Positions 18,496 to 27,516 of a DNA stretch of 64,000 bases are shown here, piece by piece. This stretch comes from Schleiferilactobacillus perolens DSM 12744. GTDB lineage: Bacteria; Bacillota; Bacilli; Lactobacillales; Lactobacillaceae. A model generated the notes under the pieces. The model was not told where the DNA came from, made no database searches, and worked only from the letters and a program-made list of their open reading frames with translations. The stretch covers positions 28,879 to 92,878 of the forward strand of contig NZ_AZEC01000002.1 of NCBI RefSeq assembly GCF_001435585.1. The letters are read 5' to 3'. Positions within the stretch are counted from its first letter, which is position 1. Each line of letters opens with the position of its first letter. A program made the position numbers and the translations under genes.

Positions 18496-19269
18496 ATGAC
18501 TGCCATAGTAGAACTCTCAGACGTATTTAAATCATTTGACCTGCATCCTGTCCTCACCGGTTTATCATTCACAGTGGAACCGGGTACCATTGTCGGGTAT
18601 ATTGGTCCCAATGGCGCCGGCAAAAGCACCACTGTAAAAATGATTCTCGGTTTGACTCAACCGGATCGGGGCACGATCAAGGTTTTTGACCAGGAAATCA
18701 AACCTGGTGATTCAGAGTATAAGAAACGGATCGGTTATGTCCCAGAATCGGCCGATGTTTTTGATGTGTTAACTGCCAAGGAATATTTAGGATTTGTTGG
18801 GCAATTGTACGGCCTTAGTCAAAATGACGCCGAGGCCAAAGCCAGCGAACTACTCACCATTGTTGGGATGAAGGGTTCGATTAATGCTCGGATCAGCGGC
18901 TTCTCTAAAGGGATGCGGCAAATGGTCTTGATTATTGCCAGTTTGCTGCACAATCCTGATTTATTGTTTTGGGATGAACCGCTCAACGGGCTGGATGCCA
19001 ACTCTGTCTTGATTATTGAAGAAGTTTTGCAACAGTTGCGCAATAGGGGGAAGACGATTTTCTACTCCTCCCACATTTTGGATGTCGTTCAAAAAGTATC
19101 GGACCGTATTCTACTATTGAATGACGGTAAGGTAATTGCCAATGGGACATTTGCTGAATTGAATGCGGAAAAAGACAACACGTTGCAGGAACTGTTCAAT
19201 GAATTGACCGGTTTCTCAGAGCACGGTCAAAAAGCCACTGATTTTGTCAACGTGATTGAAGCGGGGTGA
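18496..19269 (+). CDS. ABC transporter ATP-binding protein
   Basis: 257 residues of the ABC-2/export ATPase type. Walker A GPNGAGKST lies near residue 40, the signature is ISGFSKGMRQ, Walker B is LLFWDEPLNGLD, and the switch histidine is in YSSHILD. The start ATG 18496 is preceded by AGGAGG; in-frame ATG 18478 lies before that site. It energises the permease encoded immediately downstream, with which it overlaps or abuts. The substrate is unknown. The SKGMRQM signature with an extended NSVLIIEEVL region resembles exporters of lipids or peptides, but nothing fixes the cargo. Confidence 0.92.
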   Translation: MTAIVELSDVFKSFDLHPVLTGLSFTVEPGTIVGYIGPNGAGKSTTVKMILGLTQPDRGTIKVFDQEIKPGDSEYKKRIGYVPESADVFDVLTAKEYLGFVGQLYGLSQNDAEAKASELLTIVGMKGSINARISGFSKGMRQMVLIIASLLHNPDLLFWDEPLNGLDANSVLIIEEVLQQLRNRGKTIFYSSHILDVVQKVSDRILLLNDGKVIANGTFAELNAEKDNTLQELFNELTGFSEHGQKATDFVNVIEAG

Positions 19270-19277
19270 GCCAATTG

Positions 19278-21038
19278 ATGAACTTCTTTCGAAGAAAAAA
19301 GGAGCCCCTGTCTGATGAAACAGACACCACCCAGGCCACGACACCGAATACGATTATGGCCACTTCTCGCTGGCTGCGTTTCTTTGATTTATTTCGCGGC
19401 TTAATTGGCCGCCGCGGCGTCGACTATGATCAGTTTCGTCTGATCTTGGGGTACAAGCTCTATATGGACGCAGCCGATCCAGAATTTATGAACACGCTCA
19501 ATAACAACAGTAAGCGTCGAGAAGGGCACAATGCCTTTTTTGCTGGGTTATGGGTGTATGCTCTGATCAGTTTATTTATGTGTACCTTTGTCTTTATGTT
19601 TCCAGGAACCCGAGTCTTTGGGCTGGGTTATGCACTGCTATTTTATTCGATGATGTATTTGACTGTTCTGGTTCAGGCTTTTTCTGGTAGTTTGTTAGAT
19701 GTCCGGGATGTGGGTATCTTGGAAACCCGTGGCGTCACGGAACAAACCCGGTCCGCCGCGCAGACAGCCCATATTATGGTGTACGTTTTCTCTCTGTTTG
19801 TCGCGATGATGGCCGCACCGATTATCTCCAGCTTTATCGCCACAGGGATCGTCAGCGGGGTGGTATTCACCATCAGTGCCCTGTTGCTGATGATTGTGAA
19901 TTACGTCTTCTCCATTGTTCTGTATGCTGTAATTCTGCATTTCTTCCACGGTGAACGGCTTAAAAATATTTTGAGTATGATTCAAATTGTGATTATGATC
20001 CTGTCAATCATTATGTATCAACTCCCGCAATTATTGACCAGTGCCAGCGCTAGTTTCAGCAGCATGAACAAACCGATGTCCTTCAACTGGGTCATGGCGG
20101 TAGTTTATCCATTCTGGTTCACTGGCCCAAATGAATGGTTGCGCTCTGGGCAATTCAACGCGGGCGGTATTCTTTCCGTCTTAATGTTGATCACTGTGGT
20201 CGTCGCCTATTTTGCTTTCAATCCGGCGATGAGACGGCTGACAAATAATTTAAGCAAGCTGACTGAAAGTGGCTCGGAACCCGCACCAACCGGCTGGTAT
20301 TTCCGTTTGTGGCGTAAACTGATTCCCCAACGTGACCATCAAAAGGCTTTCTTTACATTAAGCTGGCGGATGATGCAATCGGATGGCGATTATAAGATGC
20401 GGGTCTATCCCAGTATGGTAATGGGCTTTGTTTTCATGATTATTCCACTCATGAATGCGATCCAAGAACCAGGGAACTTCTGGACCACTTTACGCAGCAA
20501 CTGGGTTTGGAATATGCTGCCGGCATTCTCTGTCATGGGGTTGCCCATCGCAATTTACTATTTACGGTTTACGAAAAATCCCAATGCATTGAACGTGTTT
20601 GCCAATGTACCCAACTTTGACAAAGCAGTCATGTACCGGGAAGCGATTCGGACGGTGCTGGTGCGGTTGTCCTTGCCGGTAGTCCTCGTTTTAGGCATTG
20701 TCACGATACTGGTGACCAATCCGCTTAAAGGCATCGGGACGATGGTGGCCGGGCTGGGCATCAGTGCCTTCGTCGTGGTCATCAATGGCCAGTTATTCCA
20801 AGGCACCACACCCTATGGCACAATTTTTCAAACGGGGCAAGTGAACTCCGGGGCGATGATTGGCGGATATATGCTGTCCATCGCCATCGCAGGTATCGGC
20901 GGCGGCCTCTCTGCAGTCGCTCCTTGGTGGGCCGCCATCATTGCAGGAATTATCCTCTTCGGCGGTAGTTGGGTATGGTTGAATCACGCATTTAGTCATC
21001 CTACCTTCCGTCTGCCGGGCGAACCGGGCGGAGATTAA
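19278..21038 (+). CDS. ABC exporter permease, large multi-span membrane protein
   Basis: About 586 residues with a hydrophilic N-terminal tail (first 50 or so residues) and roughly a dozen hydrophobic segments spread in two halves (about 95-280 and 385-580), separated by a charged cytoplasmic stretch. This is the layout of a full-length ABC-2-type permease fused head to tail. It overlaps the ATPase stop codon if GTG 19266 is used; ATG 19278, spaced nine to eleven bases from GGGGTGA, is my choice. I do not recognise a named family; the pairing with the ATPase is the main evidence. A terminator with a T-run follows at 21060-21090. Confidence 0.8.
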   Translation: MNFFRRKKEPLSDETDTTQATTPNTIMATSRWLRFFDLFRGLIGRRGVDYDQFRLILGYKLYMDAADPEFMNTLNNNSKRREGHNAFFAGLWVYALISLFMCTFVFMFPGTRVFGLGYALLFYSMMYLTVLVQAFSGSLLDVRDVGILETRGVTEQTRSAAQTAHIMVYVFSLFVAMMAAPIISSFIATGIVSGVVFTISALLLMIVNYVFSIVLYAVILHFFHGERLKNILSMIQIVIMILSIIMYQLPQLLTSASASFSSMNKPMSFNWVMAVVYPFWFTGPNEWLRSGQFNAGGILSVLMLITVVVAYFAFNPAMRRLTNNLSKLTESGSEPAPTGWYFRLWRKLIPQRDHQKAFFTLSWRMMQSDGDYKMRVYPSMVMGFVFMIIPLMNAIQEPGNFWTTLRSNWVWNMLPAFSVMGLPIAIYYLRFTKNPNALNVFANVPNFDKAVMYREAIRTVLVRLSLPVVLVLGIVTILVTNPLKGIGTMVAGLGISAFVVVINGQLFQGTTPYGTIFQTGQVNSGAMIGGYMLSIAIAGIGGGLSAVAPWWAAIIAGIILFGGSWVWLNHAFSHPTFRLPGEPGGD

Positions 21039-21059
21039 TCAATGTTTTTGTTCATTTCG

Positions 21060-21090
21060 AGCGTCAGCGCTTTTTGACTGGCGCTTTTTT
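21060..21090 (+). terminator. Rho-independent terminator
   Basis: AGCGTCAG (21060-21067) pairs with CTGGCGCT (21078-21085, one G-U), followed directly by TTTTT. It ends the ABC transporter operon. Confidence 0.75.
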
Positions 21091-21143
21091 GATGGCGGCA
21101 CAGCGGTATAATTGACATATAGTTTCTGAAAGAGAGGGTCTTT

Positions 21144-22598
21144 TTGTTGAAACAACCACAAGCTGCCGCACACCGCGGTATCGTGATGACCGCTGTATTT
21201 ATTGCCACCTTCATGACTAGTGTGGAAGTTACCATTGTCACCACCGCATTGCCGTCCATCATCAGTGCGCTCCACGGGTTAGCGGCGCAAAGCTGGATTA
21301 TGAGTGCGTATCTGTTGACCACCGCCATTACCACGCCAATTTATGGCAAATTGGCGGATGCGTGGGGCAGGCGCCGAATTTTTCAGTGGGGAGTCATTGT
21401 CTTCACGCTGGGGTCCTTGCTTTCTGGATTAGCACCGACCATGGGTTTGCTAATTATTGCCCGGGCATTACAGGGAATCGGCGCTGGTGCCGTGATGCCG
21501 CTGACCTTCACGATTATTGCCGATTACTATGACTTCACCCAGCGGGCTAAGGTCTTAGCCCTAAACAATACGGCCTGGGGTCTGTCGGCATTGGTGGGAC
21601 CCTTAATTGGCGGATTTTTGGTGGATCAACTGTCTTGGCACTGGGTATTTTTTGTGAATGTGCCTTTAGGAATCTTAGTGGCGATCCTGATTCAAGTCGG
21701 CTACCATGAAAAGACTTCGGCGCACCCGTCTTTGGCCATTGATTGGCAAGGAATCGGCTGGTTGTCGGCGGGGTTAATTGCCTTGCTGCTGAGTGTCCAA
21801 ACTTTGGTACGGATGCCATTGATTGCAGCGAGTTTACTGGTTGTGGCGGTGGTGTCCATGATCCTGTTTTGGCGGACAGAAAAGCGCAGTAAAGATCCGT
21901 TGATTGCACCGCGGATGTTTGCGAATCGGACATTTTCAATTCAAATTGCCACGGCCATGATTCTTTCGGGAGTATTGATTGGCTACCAGGTCTATTTCCC
22001 TATTTGGCTGCAATCCCTTTATCGCTTGGGAGCCACCGAGGCCGGTTTTGTGGTGACCTCTAGTTCTGTCATGTGGCTGACTAGTTCTTTCTTTGTCGGG
22101 CCAATCCTGGCTCGCTTTGTCCCCAAACGGGTGAGTTTGATCATTATTACGGTTTTGCTGGCGGCCTATGCGAGTCTGTTAGCAGCTGGTCTGCGTTTCC
22201 CGGTCTGGACATTCTATCTTATCGCTATGATCAATGGCACGGGTATGGGAATTGTCATCAGCATGAATACTGTCTTGGCTCAGCAACTAGCTCCTCAAGA
22301 CATGGTGGGGTCTGCAACTTCCATCTTGACGTTGGGCCGATCACTGGGGCAGACGATTATGACTGGCATATACGGGGCGGCACTCAATTTGGTGATCCGC
22401 TGGACCCGGGGAGACATTTCGTTTGCTCATATCAATGAAGTGATTAGTGCCAATGGCAGCCGCGTTAAACCCACGACGGCCATGGCCCAGGTGATCTTGA
22501 ACAGTTTGCACGGGGTCTTTTTGATCGTGGTGGTCATGCTGCTCATTGCTTGGTGGTTAAACTGGCGTGATCCGCAACAATCTGTGGTAAAGGGTTAG
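21144..22598 (+). CDS. DHA2-family (EmrB/QacA) multidrug MFS transporter
   Basis: 484 residues with 14 predicted membrane segments. The MFS motif between segments 2 and 3 reads GKLADAWGRRR, and the family motif C-like stretch WGLSALVGPLIGGFLVD follows in segment 5. Proton-driven export of toxic or amphipathic compounds is the usual role; substrate unknown. The start is TTG at 21144 or 21147 after AAAGAGAGGG. It is a single-gene unit between two terminators. The convergent amylase gene shares the downstream hairpin. Confidence 0.92.
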   Translation: MLKQPQAAAHRGIVMTAVFIATFMTSVEVTIVTTALPSIISALHGLAAQSWIMSAYLLTTAITTPIYGKLADAWGRRRIFQWGVIVFTLGSLLSGLAPTMGLLIIARALQGIGAGAVMPLTFTIIADYYDFTQRAKVLALNNTAWGLSALVGPLIGGFLVDQLSWHWVFFVNVPLGILVAILIQVGYHEKTSAHPSLAIDWQGIGWLSAGLIALLLSVQTLVRMPLIAASLLVVAVVSMILFWRTEKRSKDPLIAPRMFANRTFSIQIATAMILSGVLIGYQVYFPIWLQSLYRLGATEAGFVVTSSSVMWLTSSFFVGPILARFVPKRVSLIIITVLLAAYASLLAAGLRFPVWTFYLIAMINGTGMGIVISMNTVLAQQLAPQDMVGSATSILTLGRSLGQTIMTGIYGAALNLVIRWTRGDISFAHINEVISANGSRVKPTTAMAQVILNSLHGVFLIVVVMLLIAWWLNWRDPQQSVVKG

Positions 22599-22615
22599 CA
22601 AGTTTATTAAACCAA

Positions 22616-22658
22616 AAAAATAAGCACACCCCCCACAAAATCGGGTGTGCTTATTTTT
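22616..22658. terminator. Bidirectional terminator
   Basis: AATAAGCACACCC (22619-22631) pairs with GGGTGTGCTTATT (22643-22655), flanked by A and T runs. It lies between the convergent MFS and amylase genes. Confidence 0.9.
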
Positions 22659-22666
22659 GTTAACGG

Positions 22667-24148
22667 CTAGTTCATTTCTTCTTCGGCATCTAAGGCCTTG
22701 ACGACTTCTTTATTGACATAAACTGAAACCTGAGCATCATTAACCGGAAAAACACCGACACCATTTTCGTCTAACTGCACCTCGGTATCATTGTTTCCCA
22801 GCATATCGACGAATGTCTGACCAGCATGGACCGCGGAGACGGTCATCTTTTTTTCGCCGCCTTCTTTATTCGTCATGATCACTGCGTAACCCGATGAATC
22901 ATGATCAAAATCACCGGTCCGGGTCCATCCGATAATGTTAGGATCATCGATGTAATCCACCAACCCGCCAAATGCCAAATATTCTCTAATTTTCAGCATG
23001 CGCGTCAATCCTTTACCCACTGGGGCGGAGTCTTTTTCCGGAATCCCCATCAGGTCACCCCAGAACACGGTGGGAATACCCGCACTGCGTAAAAGAATAA
23101 GGGCATACGCCTGCAGTTTGAACCAACCATCCACCCAAGACTCTAAGCTTTGTCCGACTTGGGTATCGTGGTTGTCCACAAAAGTGACCGCAAAGTCCGG
23201 TCGCTCACTGATCAATGTGTTATCAAAGATGTGGCGCATATCATAATCCCCCATGGAGTGGGCCGCCTCATAAAGATTGAAGTGCAGTGGGACATCAAAT
23301 AGGGTGACTAAATTACCCGATGAGTTGAGGTAGTTAATCAGTGCTTGAATGTCATCAGACCAATATTCACCGACCACAAAGAGTTGATCATCGTGTTCGG
23401 CGCGGCGATGCAAAAGCCAATCGACAAACGCAGTAAATTTGATATGTTTGACCGCATCCAGACGGTAACCATCTGCTTGCGTCAATGCTTGGAACCACTT
23501 GCCCTATTTATCTAATTGGGCCTTAGTCTCCGGGTTGCTCATATCCAAATCGCAGCCCATCAGATAGTCGAAGTTACCATTTTCGCTATCCACTTGGGGT
23601 TCCCATTCTTTGGTATGGAATTTATAGATGGCGTGGTTTTTGCTGCGGCCATCATAATCGATACCGGTGAAGTTTTGCCAATGCCAGGTGTAATCGTTGT
23701 ACTTGCCCTGGCGACCCGGGAAAGTAAACTTTGTCCAGGCTTTGATTTCTTCGGTCTTGCCGGTCGGTTTCAAGCGATCATCAAAAGAATAGCTCTTTGC
23801 CTTCACGTTTTCGGCTTCGTCGGCACCCATGAAGTGATCCACAACAATATCCGGGTAAACCTTGAGACCTGCTTCGTGGAGTGCTTTGATACATGCTAAG
23901 TATTCGTCCTTGGTACCGTATTTGGTGCGGACCGTTCCTTTTTGATCAAATTCGCCAAGATCGTAAAGGTCATATGTGCCATAACCGACATCGTCAACGC
24001 CGGCGGCACACTTATCAGCTGGCGGCAGCCAGACTGCTGTAAATCCCATGTGTTTAATTTTTTTGGCCATTTGGGTCAACCGGACCCAATGCTGGCCATC
24101 GTTAGGCAGATACCATTCGAACGCCTGTAAGATCGTTTCTGGCATCAT
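22667..24148 (-). pseudogene. amyA: Cytoplasmic alpha-amylase (GH13) interrupted by one in-frame amber codon
   Basis: Read through, the frame gives about 493 residues of a glucan 1,4-alpha-glucosidic hydrolase of the GH13 cytoplasmic type. Start ATG 24148 follows AGAGG. Codon 215 is TAG (23504-23506 on the minus strand), within AQLDK-stop-GKWF. Relatives have Trp there (LDxWGKW), so a single TGG to TAG change explains it; the frame stays the same on both sides. The catalytic residues (RLDAVKHI nucleophile, GEYW acid/base, FVDNHD) all lie after the stop, so the 214-residue product would be inactive. The rest of the gene is undamaged, so the change is recent, a sequencing error, or suppressed. 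It would degrade intracellular maltodextrin or glycogen. Confidence 0.9.
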
Positions 24149-24300
24149 AACCATCCTCTCTATTGGTAGGCATCAATCATGCTGATACCTTAATTGTACC
24201 CGCCTGTGTTGCAAATATGCGAGTTTTTGCCTGTAATCGTCACAAAATCGTGTGGTAAACTGAAACTGATCATTGATTGATGCGAAAGGGATGTGGTTGC

Positions 24301-24864
24301 GTGTTACCAAAATTAACCAAGCAAGGACAAATTCTTTCTGAGAAAGAGGTTTTCAAAGGCCGTATCTTTACGGTCAGTCAGCGTCATATTCATACTCCTG
24401 ACGGTCTGAATGTGGAGCGGGATGTGGTCACCCACATTCCAGCGGCGGTTGTCTTGGCGTTGACGCCTGATCGGCAAAAAGCCTTACTCAATGTGGAGTA
24501 TCGGGCAGGGATCAATGCTGAGAGCTATTCGCTGCCAGCGGGACTGCTTGATGCCGGGGAAACCCCTTTGCAGGCGGCCGTCCGGGAAGTCAAAGAAGAA
24601 ACTGGCTATACGTTGACCGATCCCCATGCAATGACCCAGGTGAGCACCAGTGAAGGGTTTAGCAGTGAGACGAATACCTTGGTTTGGGGCACGATTGATC
24701 CGACTGAACGCGGTGCGCAGCATTTTGACCAGGATGAATTTGTGAACTCTAAACTGGTGTCCTTCGATGAAATTATTGCCGCCGTCAAAGACGGCACCAT
24801 TCATGCCGGCCAAGCTGTCGCTGCCATCGGTTTTTACTTAAGCTTCATCCAACCCAACCTGTGA
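24301..24864 (+). CDS. Nudix hydrolase, ADP-ribose pyrophosphatase type
   Basis: 187 residues. The full Nudix box is present: G-LLDAG-E-TPLQAAV-REVKEETGY around residues 81-103, with SLPAGLLDAGE before it, typical of ADP-ribose and nucleotide-sugar pyrophosphatases. It would hydrolyse ADP-ribose to AMP and ribose 5-phosphate. The start GTG 24301 sits nine bases after GGGA; a TTG at 24277 upstream precedes that site and is unlikely. A deoxynucleoside kinase gene follows after a gap of about 100 nt, so the two may be co-transcribed. Confidence 0.9.
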   Translation: MLPKLTKQGQILSEKEVFKGRIFTVSQRHIHTPDGLNVERDVVTHIPAAVVLALTPDRQKALLNVEYRAGINAESYSLPAGLLDAGETPLQAAVREVKEETGYTLTDPHAMTQVSTSEGFSSETNTLVWGTIDPTERGAQHFDQDEFVNSKLVSFDEIIAAVKDGTIHAGQAVAAIGFYLSFIQPNL

Positions 24865-24967
24865 TGTGTTATAATTCGGAGAATCGAAGAGCCGCCCGGC
24901 CAGGTGATGACTGGTGTCAATCCAGAGTCGGAGAGGCGAGTTTTTGGAAAGCAGAGAGGGGAAATCA

Positions 24968-25672
24968 GTGACAGTGTTAGTAATGGCTGGTGTAATTGGC
25001 AGCGGTAAAAGTTCGTTGACCCAAATTGTGGCGGATCGGTTAGGGACCCAACCGTTTTACGAAAGCGTCGATAATAATCCGGTACTGCCGTTATTTTACA
25101 AGGGTAACAAAATTGCCGAAGAAAAACGGGCTGCAGGCGAAAAGGATGCCCGCAATCCTTACGCGTTCTTATTGCAGATTTATTTCCTGAATACTCGTTT
25201 TCATTCCATCAAGGCGGCATTAACGGATGATAATAACGTCTTAGACCGCTCCATCTATGAGGACGCCATTTTCATGAAAATGAATACCGATAATGGTAAT
25301 GCCACCGAGGAAGAGTACCTGATTTACAAAGATCTGCTGAATAACATGATGGAAGAGCTGAAAGGCTTACCCAAGAAAGCGCCAGACCTATTGATCGATA
25401 TTCACGTGGACTACCAGACGATGGTCAACCGCATCACGAAACGGGGCCGACCCTATGAACAACTTAGCACAGATCCATCGTTGACGGAATACTATAAGAC
25501 ATTGATCGACTATTACGATACTTGGTACAGTCATTACGATAAGAGTCCAAAAATGCAGATTGACGGCGATCGCTATGATTTCGTCACCAATATTGCCGAT
25601 CGAACCGCTGTGTTGGAACAGATTTTAACAAAATTACAGGACGTGCGCGGTGACTTTCACGCGACTGCGTAA
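24968..25672 (+). CDS. Deoxynucleoside kinase (dAK/dGK family)
   Basis: 234 residues with the P-loop GVIGSGKSSL near residue 10. The family's lid and base-recognition stretches (VLDRSIYEDAIF with the D-R-S motif; RITKRGRPYEQ) are present. It phosphorylates deoxyadenosine or deoxyguanosine, part of the salvage route that lactobacilli depend on. The start is GTG 24968 after GAGGGGAA; the frame is open upstream to a GTG at 24914, but that lies before the ribosome-binding site. A perfect hairpin follows. Usual relatives in lactobacilli come as tandem pairs; only one copy is here. Confidence 0.92.
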   Translation: MTVLVMAGVIGSGKSSLTQIVADRLGTQPFYESVDNNPVLPLFYKGNKIAEEKRAAGEKDARNPYAFLLQIYFLNTRFHSIKAALTDDNNVLDRSIYEDAIFMKMNTDNGNATEEEYLIYKDLLNNMMEELKGLPKKAPDLLIDIHVDYQTMVNRITKRGRPYEQLSTDPSLTEYYKTLIDYYDTWYSHYDKSPKMQIDGDRYDFVTNIADRTAVLEQILTKLQDVRGDFHATA

Positions 25673-25684
25673 ACATTCTATTTT

Positions 25685-25716
25685 AGCCGACGTATCTGCA
25701 GATACGTCGGCTTTTT
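25685..25716. terminator. Terminator
   Basis: AGCCGACGTATCTG pairs with CAGATACGTCGGCT (25685-25712), a perfect palindrome, then TTTTT. It ends the kinase gene and lies just before the stop of the convergent rpiR-type gene. Confidence 0.88.
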
Positions 25717-26455
25717 ATGTGGTTCGTACGACATAGGCATCAAGCAAAATCCGAGTCATAATTTGCAAGGGAAGCCGGGAATGAACTTCATATTCGCTGA
25801 AATATGTCGTTTTGGATTGGAAACCTAGAAATAGGGTATCTGTGTACTGAATAATGGGGGCTTCACCGTTGGTCGTGAAGGTGACAATCGGCACATCGTT
25901 TTGATCGAGTATTTTGGCGGCGGCCACTAATTCTGGCGTTTCCCCATTGAGCGTGATAATCAACACAACCGAACCCGGGCGAATACGCCGAGCAATTGTC
26001 ATAATAATATTGGGGTCACGGAACATTTCGGCGTATTTGCCGACCAGCTGCAGTTTGAGGGTCACTTCTTCCGCAATCATTTCTGATAAGCCGCGGGCAA
26101 AAACATACACTGCGGCTGCTTTTTGAATTTGCATGATCGCCTCGTCAATGGTGGCTTCATTTAAGTTTTCAATCGTACGTTCCATTTCTACTTGATTTTG
26201 CAGAATCACTTGTTTAATTTTACTGTCGACCTGGCGCAAAATGGCATATTCGGGCGATTTTTGGTCAGGGTGCGCCAGCGCATGACGAAATTCAGTGAAA
26301 CCGGAATAACCCAGCTTCTTCGCTGTTCGAACCACGGTAGCGGTGGAGACGTTGGCGTATTCACTCAGTTGGGTAATCGACATTTTTTGGACTTTAGAAC
26401 GTTGAGCCTGAATCAAATTGACTAAGTACTTTTCAGCGGCGCTAAGTTTGGCCAT
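25715..26455 (-). CDS. RpiR/MurR family transcriptional regulator
   Basis: 246 residues. The N-terminal helix-turn-helix domain (about 1-75) contains TQLSEYANVSTATVVRTAKKLGYSG. A C-terminal SIS sugar-phosphate-binding domain (about 110-235) carries VYVFARGLSE and VLIITLNGETPE. Such regulators respond to phosphosugars. It is divergent from fruK-fruA across a 125-nt promoter region, so it most likely controls that operon with fructose 1-phosphate as the candidate effector. Lactobacilli more often have a DeoR-type FruR in this place; an RpiR one is less usual. ATG preceded by GGAGG. Confidence 0.88.
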   Translation of the reverse strand: MAKLSAAEKYLVNLIQAQRSKVQKMSITQLSEYANVSTATVVRTAKKLGYSGFTEFRHALAHPDQKSPEYAILRQVDSKIKQVILQNQVEMERTIENLNEATIDEAIMQIQKAAAVYVFARGLSEMIAEEVTLKLQLVGKYAEMFRDPNIIMTIARRIRPGSVVLIITLNGETPELVAAAKILDQNDVPIVTFTTNGEAPIIQYTDTLFLGFQSKTTYFSEYEVHSRLPLQIMTRILLDAYVVRTT

Positions 26456-26478
26456 TTTGCATCCTCCAGGGTGTGATA

Positions 26479-26492
26479 TGTAAACATTTTCA
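26479..26492. promoter_or_regulatory. Possible catabolite-responsive element
   Basis: TGTAAACATTTTCA matches the CcpA cre pattern TGNNANCGNTNNCA except that the central CG reads CA. It lies in the divergent region between the regulator and fruK, a plausible place for carbon-catabolite control. The match is imperfect. Confidence 0.35.
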
Positions 26493-26580
26493 GTTTTGAC
26501 TGTCGGCTCGGCAAACTAGAAAACCTTTTCCGTTCGACATGGGTACAATTAAGATAGAGATTGAGAAAAGGGGTCAGCAC

Positions 26581-27516
26581 ATGATATACACGCTTACATT
26601 AAATCCAGCTATCGACCTATTCGTGGATACCGATCAATTAAAGCCGAATCAGGTGAATCGCACGAATGGGTTCCAGGCGCAAGCCAATGGTAAAGGGGTG
26701 AACGTTTCTTTCATTCTACACCGTCAGCACGTCGCTAACACGGCATGGGGCATCGGCGGCGGTTTTACCTTAGATTACATCACCAAGGTGCTTACTGCGA
26801 CTGGGATTCCTAATCACTTCGTCCGCAGCAGCGGGACGACGCGGATTAATGTATTCACCCATGTCCGAGAGACGGGGGAAGAATTTAAGCAAGTCAATCC
26901 TGGCCCCCACGTCAGTGCTGCGGAGTTAGCAGAATTGTGGCAGCAGCTGACTCAGCTTACCGCCAGTGATTGGTTAATCATTTCTGGCAGTTTCTCACAG
27001 GGAATTGATCCCGACATTTTGGTAAAGATTGGTCGATTGGCGCAACAAAATAAGTTTCGTTTGATTATTGACACGTCCTATCCAGCAGTCAAAGAGGTGT
27101 TGCCGCTGCACCCTTACTTGATCAAGCCCAATGAAGAAGAACTGAAAAGCTGGTATGGCGTCAGCGGGGCGACGGATTTACCAGACGTATTGCGGCTTGG
27201 CCAGCGCGCCGTTCATGAAGGTGCCCAAAACGTATTGTTGTCCATGGGCAGCGATGGAGCTGCACTGATCACGCCCACGCAAATCCTGGTGGGTAATGCC
27301 CCCAAGGTCGCGGTTCTCAACACAGCGGGTTCTGGGGATACCATGCTCGGTACCTTCGTCGCCGGGTTAATGCAGGGCAAACACCCCGCCGAGAACTTAA
27401 AATACGCGCTGGCCGCGGGCAGTGATACCGCCCGCTCATCGTGGATCACGGATTTTGCACACGTGGATGAATTATTGAATCAAATCACGGTTCAAACTCA
27501 GGAGGTTGATGGATAA
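26581..27516 (+). CDS. fruK: 1-Phosphofructokinase (PfkB family)
   Basis: 311 residues; phosphorylates fructose 1-phosphate to fructose 1,6-bisphosphate. The N-terminal YTLTLNPAIDLFV and ANGKGVNVSF are the first PfkB signature. The C-terminal NTAGSGDTMLGTFVAGLM holds the anion hole and catalytic Asp. The start ATG 26581 follows GAAAAGGGG; an in-frame ATG at 26539 lacks one. The stop codon overlaps the start of the fructose PTS gene by one base, so the two are coupled. The PTS IIABC downstream supplies its substrate. Confidence 0.95.
   Translation: MIYTLTLNPAIDLFVDTDQLKPNQVNRTNGFQAQANGKGVNVSFILHRQHVANTAWGIGGGFTLDYITKVLTATGIPNHFVRSSGTTRINVFTHVRETGEEFKQVNPGPHVSAAELAELWQQLTQLTASDWLIISGSFSQGIDPDILVKIGRLAQQNKFRLIIDTSYPAVKEVLPLHPYLIKPNEEELKSWYGVSGATDLPDVLRLGQRAVHEGAQNVLLSMGSDGAALITPTQILVGNAPKVAVLNTAGSGDTMLGTFVAGLMQGKHPAENLKYALAAGSDTARSSWITDFAHVDELLNQITVQTQEVDG

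Noticed and set aside
22667..24148. Two separate amylase-like genes
   Set aside because: Both parts are in the same frame and separated only by one amber codon and a few codons that match the family, so it is one interrupted gene.
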